64,000 bases of DNA from 13-2-20CM-66-19 sp963760225 (lineage in GTDB: Bacteria; Pseudomonadota; Gammaproteobacteria; Steroidobacterales; Steroidobacteraceae). The notes beneath the pieces are model-generated. The model saw only the letters and a program-made list of their open reading frames with translations. It was not told where the DNA came from and made no database searches. Every line of letters starts with the position of its first letter. Position 1 is the stretch's first letter. The position numbers and the translations under genes are program-made. The DNA lies in assembly GCA_963760225.1 (NCBI GenBank), contig CAVXCD010000002.1:682001-746000 (forward strand), written 5' to 3'. Shown here in pieces: positions 8,014 to 17,276 of the stretch.

Positions 8014-8415
8014 ATGAAACAAAGGATCTTTTCCTTCGTCTTTCTCGTGACATCCATCGTGATCGGTCTCGGCGCATTCGGACATGCCGAGCAGTGGTGG
8101 AAGGTTGTCTATCCGATTCTCGGCAATCGGGTCTCGGACCCCAGGATGCTCAACATGTTGCTGGCCGTGTGGTTGTTCGTCAGCGGCGGCATGCTGAGTT
8201 TCGGACTAGTCCTGATATGGACTTGGTTGCGCATGAGAAAGGGTGACCGCGGCGTCGCCGTCATCCCCATCGGGATTGCCGTCTTCTATTTCGTCTTCGG
8301 CGTGTTGTCGTGGACTTACGTTGGCAGATTTTTCGCGTTGTTCGTGGTACTTGGCATTGCACTGTTCATTTCCACCCTCGTCATAGGCGTGCACCGCACC
8401 GCAGGCCGAACCTGA
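8014..8415 (+). CDS. Small four-helix integral membrane protein
   Basis: This is a 133-aa inner-membrane protein. It starts at ATG 8014 after AAGGGGA at good spacing. Four hydrophobic segments are visible: IFSFVFLVTSIVIGLGAFG, MLLAVWLFVSGGMLSFGLVL, AVIPIGIAVFYFVFGVLSW, and FFALFVVLGIALFISTLVIG. A short basic loop (RMRKGDR) lies between the second and third. There is no catalytic motif. It resembles small uncharacterised membrane proteins of this size in other Proteobacteria. It stands alone between the divergent YXWGXW gene and the beta-propeller gene. Function unknown. Confidence 0.7.
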   Translation: MKQRIFSFVFLVTSIVIGLGAFGHAEQWWKVVYPILGNRVSDPRMLNMLLAVWLFVSGGMLSFGLVLIWTWLRMRKGDRGVAVIPIGIAVFYFVFGVLSWTYVGRFFALFVVLGIALFISTLVIGVHRTAGRT

Positions 8416-8625
8416 TCAATACGATCGGCAGAAGAAGCGGCTCTTGTGGGTGCAGGCTGCGCTTCAGCGTGGCTTACCCTGGGAATTTGTCCCGCAAGTG
8501 CTCAAGAAAATCACTAAGTCCGTCCGTTACAGGTTGCGAACGGGTGGCCGGGCGTGGGGCGAGGAGTCGGAGCCGGCAGGATCCCCTATACTGCTGACGA
8601 CTGATCCAAAGTGAAGGTTCCACCG

Positions 8626-9723
8626 ATGTCCAACCGTCGTTCCGCGCGGAGCTTACTCGCCCTGGGCTCCCTCGCTGCGGCCTGGTTCGCCCTCCTCCCC
8701 GCCGACTGCTGGGCGGCAGGCGAGCCGTACCGGATATACGTTTCCAACGAGCGCTCTGGTGATGTGACTGTCATCAGCGGGGAAGACTTCAAGGTGATCG
8801 CCACGATTCCCGTGGGCAAGCGCCCCCGCGGAATTCATGCCAGTCCCGACGGTAAGAGCGTCTACGTTGCCCTGAGCGGCACGCCGATCGGTGAGCCACC
8901 CAAGCTCGACGCACAGGGTAACCCGATCTTTAACAAGCGCGGCGACGACGACGATGACAACAAAGCAAAGTCGGACAAGTCCGCCGATGGTATCGGCGTA
9001 ATCGACGTCGCGCAGGGCAGCCTGACGGGCAAGATCAAGGTGGGTTCAGATCCGGAGGAGTTTGCCCTGAGCAAGGACGGCACGCGGATTTACGTGTCCA
9101 ACGAGGATGTGAAGACCGCGAGCGTCATGAACATCGCCACACGTACGGTCGAGCACATCCTGCCGGTCGGCCAGGAGCCTGAAGGGGTCGCCACGTCCCC
9201 GGATGGCAAGCGATTTTTCGTTACCTGCGAGGCTGGGGGCGACATCTACGTTTTCGAAACGACTCACTACACTCAGGTCGGTCATTTCAAGGTGGCGGTT
9301 CGCCCGCGCACGGTGGCATTCCTCACCGACAGCCACATCGGTTTCATCCCCTCCGAAACGACCGGGCAGCTGAATGTCATTGATACCGCCGAATCGAAGG
9401 TGCTGAACGTCATCGATCTGCCCAAGGGATCGCGGCCGATGAGTGTCAAAGTCGCGCCAGACGGCCAGAAGGTCTACGTCAGCGACGGGCGGGCAGGAAC
9501 CATTTCCGTGCTGGATGCGCATAGCTATGCACTGGTGGGCACGATCGAGGTGGGGCAGCGGCCCTGGGGTATCGTGCTGTCACCAGATGGCAAGTACCTC
9601 TTCTCGGCCAACGGCCCCTCGAACGACATCTCGGTCGTGGATCTGGCGAGCGGCAAGGAAGTGACGCGCGTCAAAGCCGGACAGAGCCCCTGGGGACTGA
9701 CGGTGCTGTCGCGCCCCCATTGA
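8626..9723 (+). CDS. YVTN/YncE-family seven-bladed beta-propeller protein, exported
   Basis: This periplasmic protein of about 365 aa begins with a signal peptide (residues 1-27, ending CWAAG). Repeats of about 42 residues have the YVTN form: YRIYVSNERSGDVTVISGED, IPVGKRPRGIHASPDGKSVY, TRIYVSNEDVKTASVMNI, GQKVYVSDGRAGTISVLDA, GKYLFSANGPSNDISVVDLA. Blade two contains an acidic insertion (RGDDDDDNKAKSDKSADG). ATG 8626 was preferred to GTG 8611 because GAAGG sits 8 nt upstream of it. Such propellers are scaffolds, some linked to periplasmic redox or PQQ/cytochrome systems; a diheme cytochrome is encoded convergently 12 nt away. Specific role unknown. Confidence 0.85.
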   Translation: MSNRRSARSLLALGSLAAAWFALLPADCWAAGEPYRIYVSNERSGDVTVISGEDFKVIATIPVGKRPRGIHASPDGKSVYVALSGTPIGEPPKLDAQGNPIFNKRGDDDDDNKAKSDKSADGIGVIDVAQGSLTGKIKVGSDPEEFALSKDGTRIYVSNEDVKTASVMNIATRTVEHILPVGQEPEGVATSPDGKRFFVTCEAGGDIYVFETTHYTQVGHFKVAVRPRTVAFLTDSHIGFIPSETTGQLNVIDTAESKVLNVIDLPKGSRPMSVKVAPDGQKVYVSDGRAGTISVLDAHSYALVGTIEVGQRPWGIVLSPDGKYLFSANGPSNDISVVDLASGKEVTRVKAGQSPWGLTVLSRPH

Positions 9724-9735
9724 GCAAGCGCGGCG

Positions 9736-11136
9736 TCACTGGCCGATGACGAACAGCTGCTGCGTGGTAATGCTGTGCGTGAAGCCGTCCTTGTACGCGC
9801 GGGCACGCAGCATCGTGGTCTGGGTGAGTTTAATCGGCTTGTCGAAACGTATATCCGAGGGGCCCGGTTCGCTCCCATCGAGCGTGTAGCGAATGTCGGC
9901 TCCGGGCTCAGCCGCATCGAGTGTCACCACCACCGCCTTGCCGAAATTGCCGCCCGCCGGCGCAATCCTCGGCGGGGCGAGAACCTCACGTCCGGGCAGA
10001 CTTTCGATCCATTGCCGCATGAGGGCGACGCCTCTCTGGTCGATCGTTTCGCGCGCGAGCGGTGGCATCCTCAGATCGCCGTCAGTGTCGATGCGCATGA
10101 ACGCGATTGAACGCCAGATATCGTGGGGCGCGATCACGCGCGGCCGGTCGATACCCTCGTCGATCACTATGGGTCCGTCGATGAGGCCCTGCCTGTCGAG
10201 CGGGGTATCGTAACGCGCGTCGAAGTAGGCCGCGGTACCACGCGGACGATGGCATTGTGAGCAGTTGGCATCCAGATACGAGCGCGCGCGATCCTCCAGC
10301 GTACGGCTGGCATCGTTGGTAGCGGCCAGAGCGGCGAAGTGACCGAGTTCGGATTCCTTGAAGCTCGAGGTGAAGAGCCCCAGGTGGTTCCAGGTACGCA
10401 GCTCGTTATCGGTCACGCCCGTGGGGTAGGTGAAATCGTGGTTCAGCTGGCGCGTTTTTACGCCCAACACGCCACCAGCGTTGCTGGTGTGACAGGTGAG
10501 GCAGTCCTTGCGGCTGGGGTAGTACCAGGTCTGCTGGCTCTCCCCCGCCACGGCGTGGATCGTGATGTCCTCGGTCAAACTACCGCTGAGCAGCTCCGCA
10601 TCGCTGTTGTCCGGACGCCATTTGTAAACCACTCCGTATACGCCCCCGTTGGCGTCACACACGAGTAAGCGGGTCTCGAGGCGGCGCTTGCCGGTGGCAT
10701 GATCCGCAGCCGTCGGTAACTCAAAAGTCTTGACGAATACGGTGCCCTTCGGGAAGCGCCATTCGCCGGTCGGAGCAAAATCAATCTTGCCCGGCACGGA
10801 CACCCAGCGGGTCTTGACCGCGCCGTCCGACCAGAATGCGACAACCACATCGTAGGGGATGAGGCCATCGGCGGGGACGAGATTACGGGTGTCCTTGAAG
10901 GCTCCCGTCTGAGAAAGCAGCCCGGGCATCGTTCCGCTGCCGAGATGCGGCATGTTCAGGTAGGCAGTGGCGACGGCGCGTTCAGCGAGCCCGTACGGAC
11001 GGGTCGGGTGGGGCGAACCACAGCCGGCCACCACACCCAGCACGCCGCCCAATGCCAGCAGTGCCAGAAACGGACCGGGAAGCTTGGGCGGGAACGATGG
11101 GCCCGCCTGAGGCGTCCGTTTGAGCGCGAAGATCAT
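9736..11136 (-). CDS. Diheme c-type cytochrome lipoprotein (SO2930-like family)
   Basis: This is a 466-aa protein with a lipoprotein signal (lipobox VAGC around residue 39), so it is probably anchored in the outer or inner membrane facing the periplasm. Two haem c attachment sites, CLTCH (about 215-219) and CSQCH (about 291-295), lie in the middle. The N-terminal region (NLVPADGLIPYDVVVAFWSD ... WRFPKGTVFVKTF) and the downstream HDIWRSIAFMRI and MPPLARE elements are as I recall for the SO2930-type diheme family. The last 75 residues form a chitobiase-C/Fn3-associated domain (DIRYTLDGSEPGPSDIRF). It probably transfers electrons in the periplasm; partners are unknown. Confidence 0.85.
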   Translation of the reverse strand: MIFALKRTPQAGPSFPPKLPGPFLALLALGGVLGVVAGCGSPHPTRPYGLAERAVATAYLNMPHLGSGTMPGLLSQTGAFKDTRNLVPADGLIPYDVVVAFWSDGAVKTRWVSVPGKIDFAPTGEWRFPKGTVFVKTFELPTAADHATGKRRLETRLLVCDANGGVYGVVYKWRPDNSDAELLSGSLTEDITIHAVAGESQQTWYYPSRKDCLTCHTSNAGGVLGVKTRQLNHDFTYPTGVTDNELRTWNHLGLFTSSFKESELGHFAALAATNDASRTLEDRARSYLDANCSQCHRPRGTAAYFDARYDTPLDRQGLIDGPIVIDEGIDRPRVIAPHDIWRSIAFMRIDTDGDLRMPPLARETIDQRGVALMRQWIESLPGREVLAPPRIAPAGGNFGKAVVVTLDAAEPGADIRYTLDGSEPGPSDIRFDKPIKLTQTTMLRARAYKDGFTHSITTQQLFVIGQ

Positions 11137-11229
11137 CGGTCCGTAACGATTTTGACTACCCCGACATATGAGACATCTTACGCCCGGGAAGGTGCCTGGG
11201 TCGCTCGGGGTGGTACTCGACGGAGAACG

Positions 11230-11643
11230 TCAGTCGATCAGGCGCTTCAATGCCCGGCCGCTGCTCGATTTCAGTTCGGCCGCGCTCAACTTCCCGTCGT
11301 GATCGGCGTCGGCTCGCTTGAATAGCTTCTCGACCAGCGCGAGGTATTCATCCTTCGAGATCGTTCCGTCATGATCGGTATCGGCGGCCTTGAACGCCTT
11401 CGGCCCGATGACACCCTTGACCTCCTGAGCCTCGAGCGTGTTGTCGGAATCCTTGTTGAGTTTGTCAAAATGTGCTGCGGCCGCGGCCTTGACTTCATCG
11501 AGGTCGAGTGTCTTGTCGTTATCCGTGTCGTACTTCGTGACCACGTCCGTGGTTTGGCCAATCGCAGTCGCAACGAGCGCAACCTGCGCGGAACACAGCA
11601 GCAGCGCCCACACTGCGGTTGCCACCAGCCGTTCGTTACTCAT
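11230..11643 (-). CDS. Exported EF-hand calcium-binding protein
   Basis: This is a 137-aa secreted protein starting at ATG 11643 after AAGGAG; an upstream in-frame start at 11688 would run into the TonB receptor gene. A signal peptide (about 1-30) is followed by four canonical 12-residue EF-hand loops: DTDNDKTLDLDE, NKDSDNTLEAQE, DTDHDGTISKDE and DADHDGKLSAAE. The last two have the full DxDxDG pattern and should bind Ca2+; the first two lack the Gly. The gene begins 19 nt after the stop of the TonB-dependent receptor and is probably in its operon. A Ca2+-dependent periplasmic role linked to that receptor is inference. Confidence 0.88.
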   Translation of the reverse strand: MSNERLVATAVWALLLCSAQVALVATAIGQTTDVVTKYDTDNDKTLDLDEVKAAAAAHFDKLNKDSDNTLEAQEVKGVIGPKAFKAADTDHDGTISKDEYLALVEKLFKRADADHDGKLSAAELKSSSGRALKRLID

Positions 11644-11662
11644 GGGTCTTAGCTCCTTGAAG

Positions 11663-14068
11663 TCAGAAAGTAACCCGCACGCCGCCAAATATCTCCAGCG
11701 GCGCGGCGGGGCTCAGGAAGCGGTTATCAACTCCCGGGCCGTTCGTGACGCCATTGGGGGGGACTCCGGGGGCGTTGATGCCGGTGGGATCGCTCAGGAT
11801 GCCCCAGGTCGCATACCTGCTGTTGAAGAAATTGTTGACGGAGGCGAACAGTTCCACCTTGCGAGCGATCGTGTAGGAGGTGTGCAAATTGACGGTGTGA
11901 TAGCCGGGGATCGGAGCCAGCTGATTGGACTCATCGCCGACATAATAGAAGTCAGTGACGAGACTGAAGGTCGCCCCTAACGTCCAGTTGGGCAGCGGCC
12001 GCAAGTCGGCACCGATCTTCACGCGATGTTCAGGAATTCCTGGCAAGTGATCTCCGGGTTCCACCTGGATGTTACCCGCCGCGTCCTGGAACGGGTTCGA
12101 AGGTGAAGGTACCAGCAGTGCCGACTGGAAGGTGGCGGCGACGTAACTATAGTTGGCGAACGCCGACCATTGGGTGGTATCGAAGTGGACGCCGCCTTCG
12201 ATGCCCTGCCGGCGGGTATCACCGATGTTCTGGAAGAAGCCCTGGCTGACCGAGGTCGCAATGCCGTAGATATCATCGTGCAACAGGGTGCGAAACACGC
12301 TCAGATTCCAGGTCAGTGCGTCGCCGGCGGTAAACAGGTCGGGGTTCCGGCCGCGCAGACCCAGTTCGGTGGTATGTGCCACCACCTGTCGCAGCGTTGG
12401 CGGATCCCCAGCCAGATTCGTGGGCAGCAGGCACAGCTGGGTCGGACTGGAGCACTCGATCTCGCTGGCGGTCGGTGTGCGAGTGTTTTCGGAGATGCCC
12501 GCGTACGCCGTCAGTGTGGGCAGCAGCTTGTAGGCGCCGCCGATCGCCGGGTTGAAGTGGGTGTAGCGATTATCCCCGGTCAGATTGGTCCCCAATTGAT
12601 CCTGCAGATCGATGTTCGCAACGTTATAGCGGCCACTGGCAGTCAGCGAGAAAGCCGGCGTGAGGTCGAAAGTGTCGGTCGCATAGAAGCCGTAATCCTT
12701 GTTGATGGACCTGGCACTGACCGGTACCGGATCACCAAACTCGTTGGCCGCTGGCGAATTCTCCGGGGTGTTGACGATCAGATCGGATCCCAGCACGAAC
12801 AGCTCGGGATTGATCACGCCGATCTGCGCGCCGGTATAGTAATCCGCCGCGGCATAGTCAACGGTGGCGCCTGCGATAAACTGATTGTCGTGGCCGAAGA
12901 TGGCGGCGGTCTCGCTGGTTTGCACGGTCGCGCCGCGCCCATAGGTGTGAATGTACTCAAAGTCGTTCTCGCCAATGATCACCGTGCCACCCTGGGAGAT
13001 ATCCGGCAGGCTCTGCCCGGCCGCGTTCATGAGCGGTGTGAGTCCATCGGATTGACACAGGATCCCCGCAGTGTTGGTGCAAGCGGTGTAATTCGTGGTG
13101 TTGCCGTTGGAAACACTCTGGGTGAACTGACGGTAATAGGCAACGCCTTGCACCGACCATGAATCGCTCAGCTTGAAGTTGCTGTTCAACGTCAGGAAGT
13201 TCAGCGTGTTGACGTTGTTCTGCGGGCCGGTAAAAACGTACGCGCGGTTCACCGCCAGCTCCTGCACCGGCGCCGGACCTTGCCCGTCCAGGGTGTTGTC
13301 CGAGCGGGTATAGCTCAAATCGAACGACGCTCGGTCAAAGTGAAGACTCAGCGCGCTGTAGAGCTGGCGGACCCGATCCCAGGAGTAGTCGCGCCACGTG
13401 GTGCAGTCCAAAGCCTTGCCGGCAACGTAGAAGCCGAGCGGCCCCGAGTTCATGCCAAACTGTCCGAGCGCCGAGTGCAGTCCGTACGAGCCCCCCTCTA
13501 TCTCCACATCGTTGCCTTGATACGTGAAGCCATTTTTCATCGTGACCGAGATGGCCCCGCCGAGTGCATTCAGGCCATATACCGGGCTGGAACTGACCAG
13601 TTCCACCTGGTTGATAGCGACATCCGGAAACAGATCCCAATTGACGGTGTCGCCGAAGGCTTCGTTGATGCGTACGCCATTCTGATAGACGGCGAGACCC
13701 TGGGGAGTACCGAGCACCGGCGAGGCCTCAAATCCCCGGTACAGGATATCCGGCTGGAATGCATCATCGGCATCATCATTGATATTGATGCTGCTGAGTT
13801 GGGAATTCAGCGCTCGGGTGAGACTTGCCGACCCCTCGCGTGACAAGTCTTCAGCAGAGAGAACCTGTACGTTTCCCGGGACCTTATCGATGTCAATCGA
13901 CGGTCCGCCTATCGCAGTCGCAAAAACGACGACAGTCTGCAGCCCGCTAGTCGCGGGTCCGTTAGTCTCCGGGCCGTCAGTCGCCGGCCCGTCAGCGCGC
14001 GCCGCAGTCAGCAGCGCGAGCGAAAGTGTGCAAGGTGACAGAATCCCAACAAGGCGAAGTTGAGGCAC
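11663..14068 (-). CDS. TonB-dependent outer-membrane receptor
   Basis: This is an 801-aa receptor. A signal peptide (1-25) is followed by a short repetitive linker (PATDGPETNGPATSG). The plug domain (about 50-170) contains VPGNVQVLSAEDLS, LYRGFEASPV, GLAVYQNGVRINEAFGD and VYGLNALGGAISVTMKNG. A beta-barrel of about 600 residues ends in the classic C-terminal FGGVRVTF. It takes up an unidentified ligand using TonB energy; no siderophore or sugar genes adjoin to identify it. The EF-hand gene follows in the same direction. A divergent histidine kinase/response regulator pair shares its upstream region, which contains clustered TTCCC/GGGAA half-sites, so regulation by that pair is plausible. Confidence 0.9.
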   Translation of the reverse strand: MPQLRLVGILSPCTLSLALLTAARADGPATDGPETNGPATSGLQTVVVFATAIGGPSIDIDKVPGNVQVLSAEDLSREGSASLTRALNSQLSSININDDADDAFQPDILYRGFEASPVLGTPQGLAVYQNGVRINEAFGDTVNWDLFPDVAINQVELVSSSPVYGLNALGGAISVTMKNGFTYQGNDVEIEGGSYGLHSALGQFGMNSGPLGFYVAGKALDCTTWRDYSWDRVRQLYSALSLHFDRASFDLSYTRSDNTLDGQGPAPVQELAVNRAYVFTGPQNNVNTLNFLTLNSNFKLSDSWSVQGVAYYRQFTQSVSNGNTTNYTACTNTAGILCQSDGLTPLMNAAGQSLPDISQGGTVIIGENDFEYIHTYGRGATVQTSETAAIFGHDNQFIAGATVDYAAADYYTGAQIGVINPELFVLGSDLIVNTPENSPAANEFGDPVPVSARSINKDYGFYATDTFDLTPAFSLTASGRYNVANIDLQDQLGTNLTGDNRYTHFNPAIGGAYKLLPTLTAYAGISENTRTPTASEIECSSPTQLCLLPTNLAGDPPTLRQVVAHTTELGLRGRNPDLFTAGDALTWNLSVFRTLLHDDIYGIATSVSQGFFQNIGDTRRQGIEGGVHFDTTQWSAFANYSYVAATFQSALLVPSPSNPFQDAAGNIQVEPGDHLPGIPEHRVKIGADLRPLPNWTLGATFSLVTDFYYVGDESNQLAPIPGYHTVNLHTSYTIARKVELFASVNNFFNSRYATWGILSDPTGINAPGVPPNGVTNGPGVDNRFLSPAAPLEIFGGVRVTF

Positions 14069-14145
14069 CGCACGACCTCCCCTGAAGTCGTTTGTTCTGA
14101 CTCAGCAGGAGTGTCCACGAGCGCACTCGCAGGGACCAGAGAGTG

Positions 14146-14195
14146 ATTCCCGGATGCTCCGGGAATTTTTCCCGAGAATTGCTAGACTGAGGGAA
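14146..14195. promoter_or_regulatory. Clustered inverted half-sites in the divergent TonB-receptor/kinase promoter region
   Basis: ATTCCCGGA (14146-14154) and its exact reverse complement TCCGGGAAT (14158-14166) are separated by 3 nt. TTCCC occurs again at 14169-14173, and GGGAA at 14161-14165 and 14191-14195. The cluster sits 78 nt from the receptor start and 24 nt from the kinase start, a position suited to control both genes. Confidence 0.5.
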
Positions 14196-14219
14196 ATCGA
14201 CCAGGCTCGGAGTCGCATC

Positions 14220-15182
14220 ATGCGTGAGTCGCAGTTGCCCTCGCAGCCGGCAGCTCGGAGCCCCGAGTGGCCGTGGCTCGATATCGCCGCAGTGATCGGC
14301 ATCACCGTGCTGTCGTTCGTGCTCGCGGCGCGCTTCCAGCTCAATGAAGCTCTGTACGCACTGACGCGCCACTGGGAGCGCGTGCAGATCGATGAGTTGC
14401 CCATCGGGCTACTCGTCATGTCGATGTGTCTGATCGCCTTGTCCTGGAAGCGCTATCGCAACGCGCGCCTCGAGGTGCGCGCGCGGCAGAGCGCCGAAGT
14501 CCGTCTTGAAGGGGTACTCGCCCAGAACCGCGAGCTGGCGCGCGAAAGCGTGCGCATTCAGGAGAGCGAGCGCAAACATCTGGCGCGCGAGCTACACGAT
14601 GAACTCGGGCAGTATCTGAACGCCATCAAGCTCGACGCCGTTGCCATCAGCGACAGCGGCGGGCGCGATCCGGACTTGTCGGTTCACGCCTCGCGCGCGA
14701 TCATTCATGCCGTCAACCACGTGCACGCCGCGGTGAGCGACATGATTGCGCGCCTGCGGCCGGTCGGACTCGACGAGCTGGGCCTGGCAGCGGCGATCGA
14801 GCACTGCGTGGATCAATGGGGACAACGGCTTCCGGATACCCGGTTTGAACTGTCGCTGGACGCTGATTGCTCTGACCTCAGTGAGCCGCTGAGTCTGACC
14901 TTGTATCGATTGGTTCAGGAGGGGCTGACCAACGTTTACAAGCATGCGAGCGCACAGCGAGTGGAAATCACGCTCAAGCGCGTTAAAGTAGCCAACGGCC
15001 GCACGGACGAGATGTGCTTGACCGTTGCCGATGATGGCCGCGGAATGGACTCGAGCACGCGAACCTCTCGTTTTGGCTTGAGTGGCATGCGCGAGCGGGT
15101 GGAAATGGCCGGCGGAAGCTTCATCCTCAGGAGTGAGCCCGGCTGCGGGCTGCGCCTCGCGGCACGGCTGCCGGTGAACTAG
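14220..15182 (+). CDS. NarL/UhpB-type sensor histidine kinase (HisKA_3)
   Basis: This inner-membrane kinase is about 320 aa. Two transmembrane helices (about 21-38 and 60-76) enclose a short periplasmic loop. A coiled-coil linker (ARQSAEVRLEGVLAQNRELA) and a HisKA_3 phosphoacceptor motif follow (LARELHDELGQYL, His126). The HATPase_c domain has EGLTNVYKHASA (N box), DDGRG (G1) and FGLSGMRERV (G2). ATG 14220 is preceded by GGAG; ATG 14154 lies within the inverted repeat and is less likely. The response regulator starts 1 nt after its stop. The small sensor loop suggests that it senses a membrane or small-molecule signal. The divergent TonB receptor is a probable target. Confidence 0.92.
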   Translation: MRESQLPSQPAARSPEWPWLDIAAVIGITVLSFVLAARFQLNEALYALTRHWERVQIDELPIGLLVMSMCLIALSWKRYRNARLEVRARQSAEVRLEGVLAQNRELARESVRIQESERKHLARELHDELGQYLNAIKLDAVAISDSGGRDPDLSVHASRAIIHAVNHVHAAVSDMIARLRPVGLDELGLAAAIEHCVDQWGQRLPDTRFELSLDADCSDLSEPLSLTLYRLVQEGLTNVYKHASAQRVEITLKRVKVANGRTDEMCLTVADDGRGMDSSTRTSRFGLSGMRERVEMAGGSFILRSEPGCGLRLAARLPVN

Positions 15183-15183
15183 C

Positions 15184-15858
15184 ATGGCAATGGCAGGCAC
15201 CGATAAGCAGCAGGTGAGCGTGTTGCTCGTGGATGACCACGCAGTGGTGCGTGAGGGCTACCGGCGCTTGCTCGAGCGACGCGGTGATATCGTCGTCGTC
15301 GGTGAGGCGGCTGATGCCGACAGGGCGTACGCGTTATTCTGCCGTCTCGAGCCGCAGATCGTGGTCATGGACATCACCTTGCCCGGGACCAGCGGAATTG
15401 AGTCGATGCGGCGCATGTTGCTGAGCAAGCCGGACGCACGGGTGCTGATCTTCAGCATGCACGAAGACGCGATCTTTGCCCGGCGCGCGCTGCAGGCCGG
15501 CGCCTTCGGCTACGTCACCAAAGCAAGCGCACCGAACGTGTTGCTAGAAGCCATAAACACCGTCGCCTGCGGAAAAAAATACCTCAGCGCGGAAATCGCG
15601 CAAAAGCTTGCGCTGCGCGACTTCGTTACTGACCAAAGCGCGGCCGGGGCTCTGTCGGCACGCGAGTTTGAAGTGCTGCGTCTACTCGCGCAGGGACGAT
15701 CGATCAAGGAAATCGCGCAAACGATGGCCCTTAACCCCAAGACAGTCGCCAATCATCAGTCGACGATCAAACACAAGCTCGGCGCGGACACGGCGATTCA
15801 GCTGTTCAAGCGGGCCACTCAGTTGGGTTTGGGGCTTCCAGGTGTCAGAAACGAGTAG
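15184..15858 (+). CDS. NarL/LuxR-type response regulator
   Basis: This is a 224-aa regulator. The receiver domain (about 10-130) has the acidic pair DD (17-18), the phosphorylation site Asp63 in VVMDITLPG, and the Thr/Lys switch residues (SMHED and YVTKAS). The LuxR-type HTH lies at about 155-215 (LSAREFEVLRLLAQGRSIKE and NPKTVANHQSTIKHKLG). It is the partner of the preceding kinase, with which it is transcribed. It resembles UvrY/GacA-type regulators. Candidate binding sites lie in the divergent promoter region at 14146-14195. Confidence 0.93.
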   Translation: MAMAGTDKQQVSVLLVDDHAVVREGYRRLLERRGDIVVVGEAADADRAYALFCRLEPQIVVMDITLPGTSGIESMRRMLLSKPDARVLIFSMHEDAIFARRALQAGAFGYVTKASAPNVLLEAINTVACGKKYLSAEIAQKLALRDFVTDQSAAGALSAREFEVLRLLAQGRSIKEIAQTMALNPKTVANHQSTIKHKLGADTAIQLFKRATQLGLGLPGVRNE

Positions 15859-15909
15859 CACGTCGTGCGACGGCCGCGTCCGCCGAAATGCAGCTGGGCC
15901 GCGAGGCCG

Positions 15910-17061
15910 TCACAACACGTACCGGGCATCGTTGTGCGTTCTGAGAAAGGTCCGCATCTCCTGGTATGAGGCGCGCTCCGCCTCACGCATGATTTCGACC
16001 TTTTCTCGTGGATCAGTCGCGGCGTCAAAGCGCCTCAGCAGCGCCACCATCGATGAGCGATAGCGCGTATAGCGCTCCACCTCCCTGGCTGGTTGCAGGC
16101 CCTCTTCAAGAGTGCGCATCGCGACGATCCCTATGAATAACCAGATGATCACCACGTGCATGTGGGTGGTCGTCAGGATCCCACTCTGCGCACCCGCCGC
16201 AGCGGCAGCGAGGCCGGAGCCAAACAGCGCGCCGAACCCGAGGAGAGCTGCGAGCGCGAGATTGGAAACAAAAATGATCAGAATGAAAAGAAGGGCGACG
16301 TTGCGCAGGAGCTCGAGCTGACGGGTGGCTGAGCTCGAAAAGAGACCTTCGTCTGTTCCGAGCCGGTAATTGGCATATTGAACCTGGTGCTCAAAGCGCA
16401 GTAGACGGTAGGCGGAGAACACCGTGGCAAGCGTGGCATCCGCAGCGGCGAGATGCGAATCGCGGCTTCTGTCCGGATGAAGCCAAAAGTTCTCCTCGGC
16501 GTCGTCGTCCAGAACCGTGCGCAGCTGCGCGGGCAGATGCCCCTCGTACGCCAGGCGGTATTCCGCAAACCACGCGCGCCGCTCGTCGAGGAATTTTCCT
16601 CGGGCCACGGAATCCTTCATTGACGCGAGAATCTGCGGCAACCGGCACACCATCGTCTGGAAGTGAAACTGCCTGAGTCTCTCCGTCATGAGCCGACTGC
16701 AAAGCCAGCGGCGCTTGGACGGTCCGGCAAGCGCTCCCACCGATCCGAGCATCAGGCTGAACACGCCCATGATGGCGCTGCCTTCCGCAACATATCGTGG
16801 CCACTGTAGCGGGTCTTGGTCGTGCACCAACGCCAGGGAAGCCCCGAGCAGCGCACCGACCCCGAGGATGATCGCCGCAGATCCGATAACGCGCCGCCGT
16901 CTCTTGGCCCGTTTGGCCGGGACGTCATAGCTCGAAAACAAGTCCCGCAATTCCGGGAAGTCGAGGACGTGCAGGATGTCGCGGAACGTATCCGCGGCCA
17001 ACTTGCGATCTCGCGGGGTGACCAGCAAATCGTCGTTAAACCTTTGCGGCGGCCTGTCCAA
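15910..17061 (-). CDS. Four-TM membrane protein resembling SLATT-type effectors
   Basis: This is a 383-aa protein with two pairs of transmembrane helices: VIGSAAIILGVGALLGASLA with GSAIMGVFSLMLGSVGALAG at about 58-115, and VALLFILIIFVSNLALAALL with MHVVIIWLFIGIVAM at about 255-320. The pairs are separated by a long cytoplasmic helical region, ending in ALLRRFDAATDPREKVEIMR. The middle motif RLLRFEHQVQYANYRLG before a TM hairpin recalls the SLATT/DUF4231 families of 2-TM pore-forming effectors in nucleotide-signalling defence systems. This is a pattern-based suspicion only. The start codon is TTG at 17061; it has no strong ribosome-binding site. It stands alone, convergent with the response regulator. 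Function unknown. Confidence 0.6.
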   Translation of the reverse strand: MDRPPQRFNDDLLVTPRDRKLAADTFRDILHVLDFPELRDLFSSYDVPAKRAKRRRRVIGSAAIILGVGALLGASLALVHDQDPLQWPRYVAEGSAIMGVFSLMLGSVGALAGPSKRRWLCSRLMTERLRQFHFQTMVCRLPQILASMKDSVARGKFLDERRAWFAEYRLAYEGHLPAQLRTVLDDDAEENFWLHPDRSRDSHLAAADATLATVFSAYRLLRFEHQVQYANYRLGTDEGLFSSSATRQLELLRNVALLFILIIFVSNLALAALLGFGALFGSGLAAAAAGAQSGILTTTHMHVVIIWLFIGIVAMRTLEEGLQPAREVERYTRYRSSMVALLRRFDAATDPREKVEIMREAERASYQEMRTFLRTHNDARYVL

Positions 17062-17276
17062 TGGTTTTGCCGGTCCCGATTGTCGAACGCGTGATTTGGA
17101 AATTCGGATGCCGGCCTTTAGCTTAACTCCAGACGCCAGCGATCGAAGAGGGTGTTGCCGCAGCGCACAATGATTCGACCGGCTGCACCCCGCGAGCCGG
17201 GGGCAACCGGGGTATTTGAGGGACGCTACGGCTCGCCAGGGATCCGGGCGAGCAACGGCGACGAGTCGCGGTCAGC

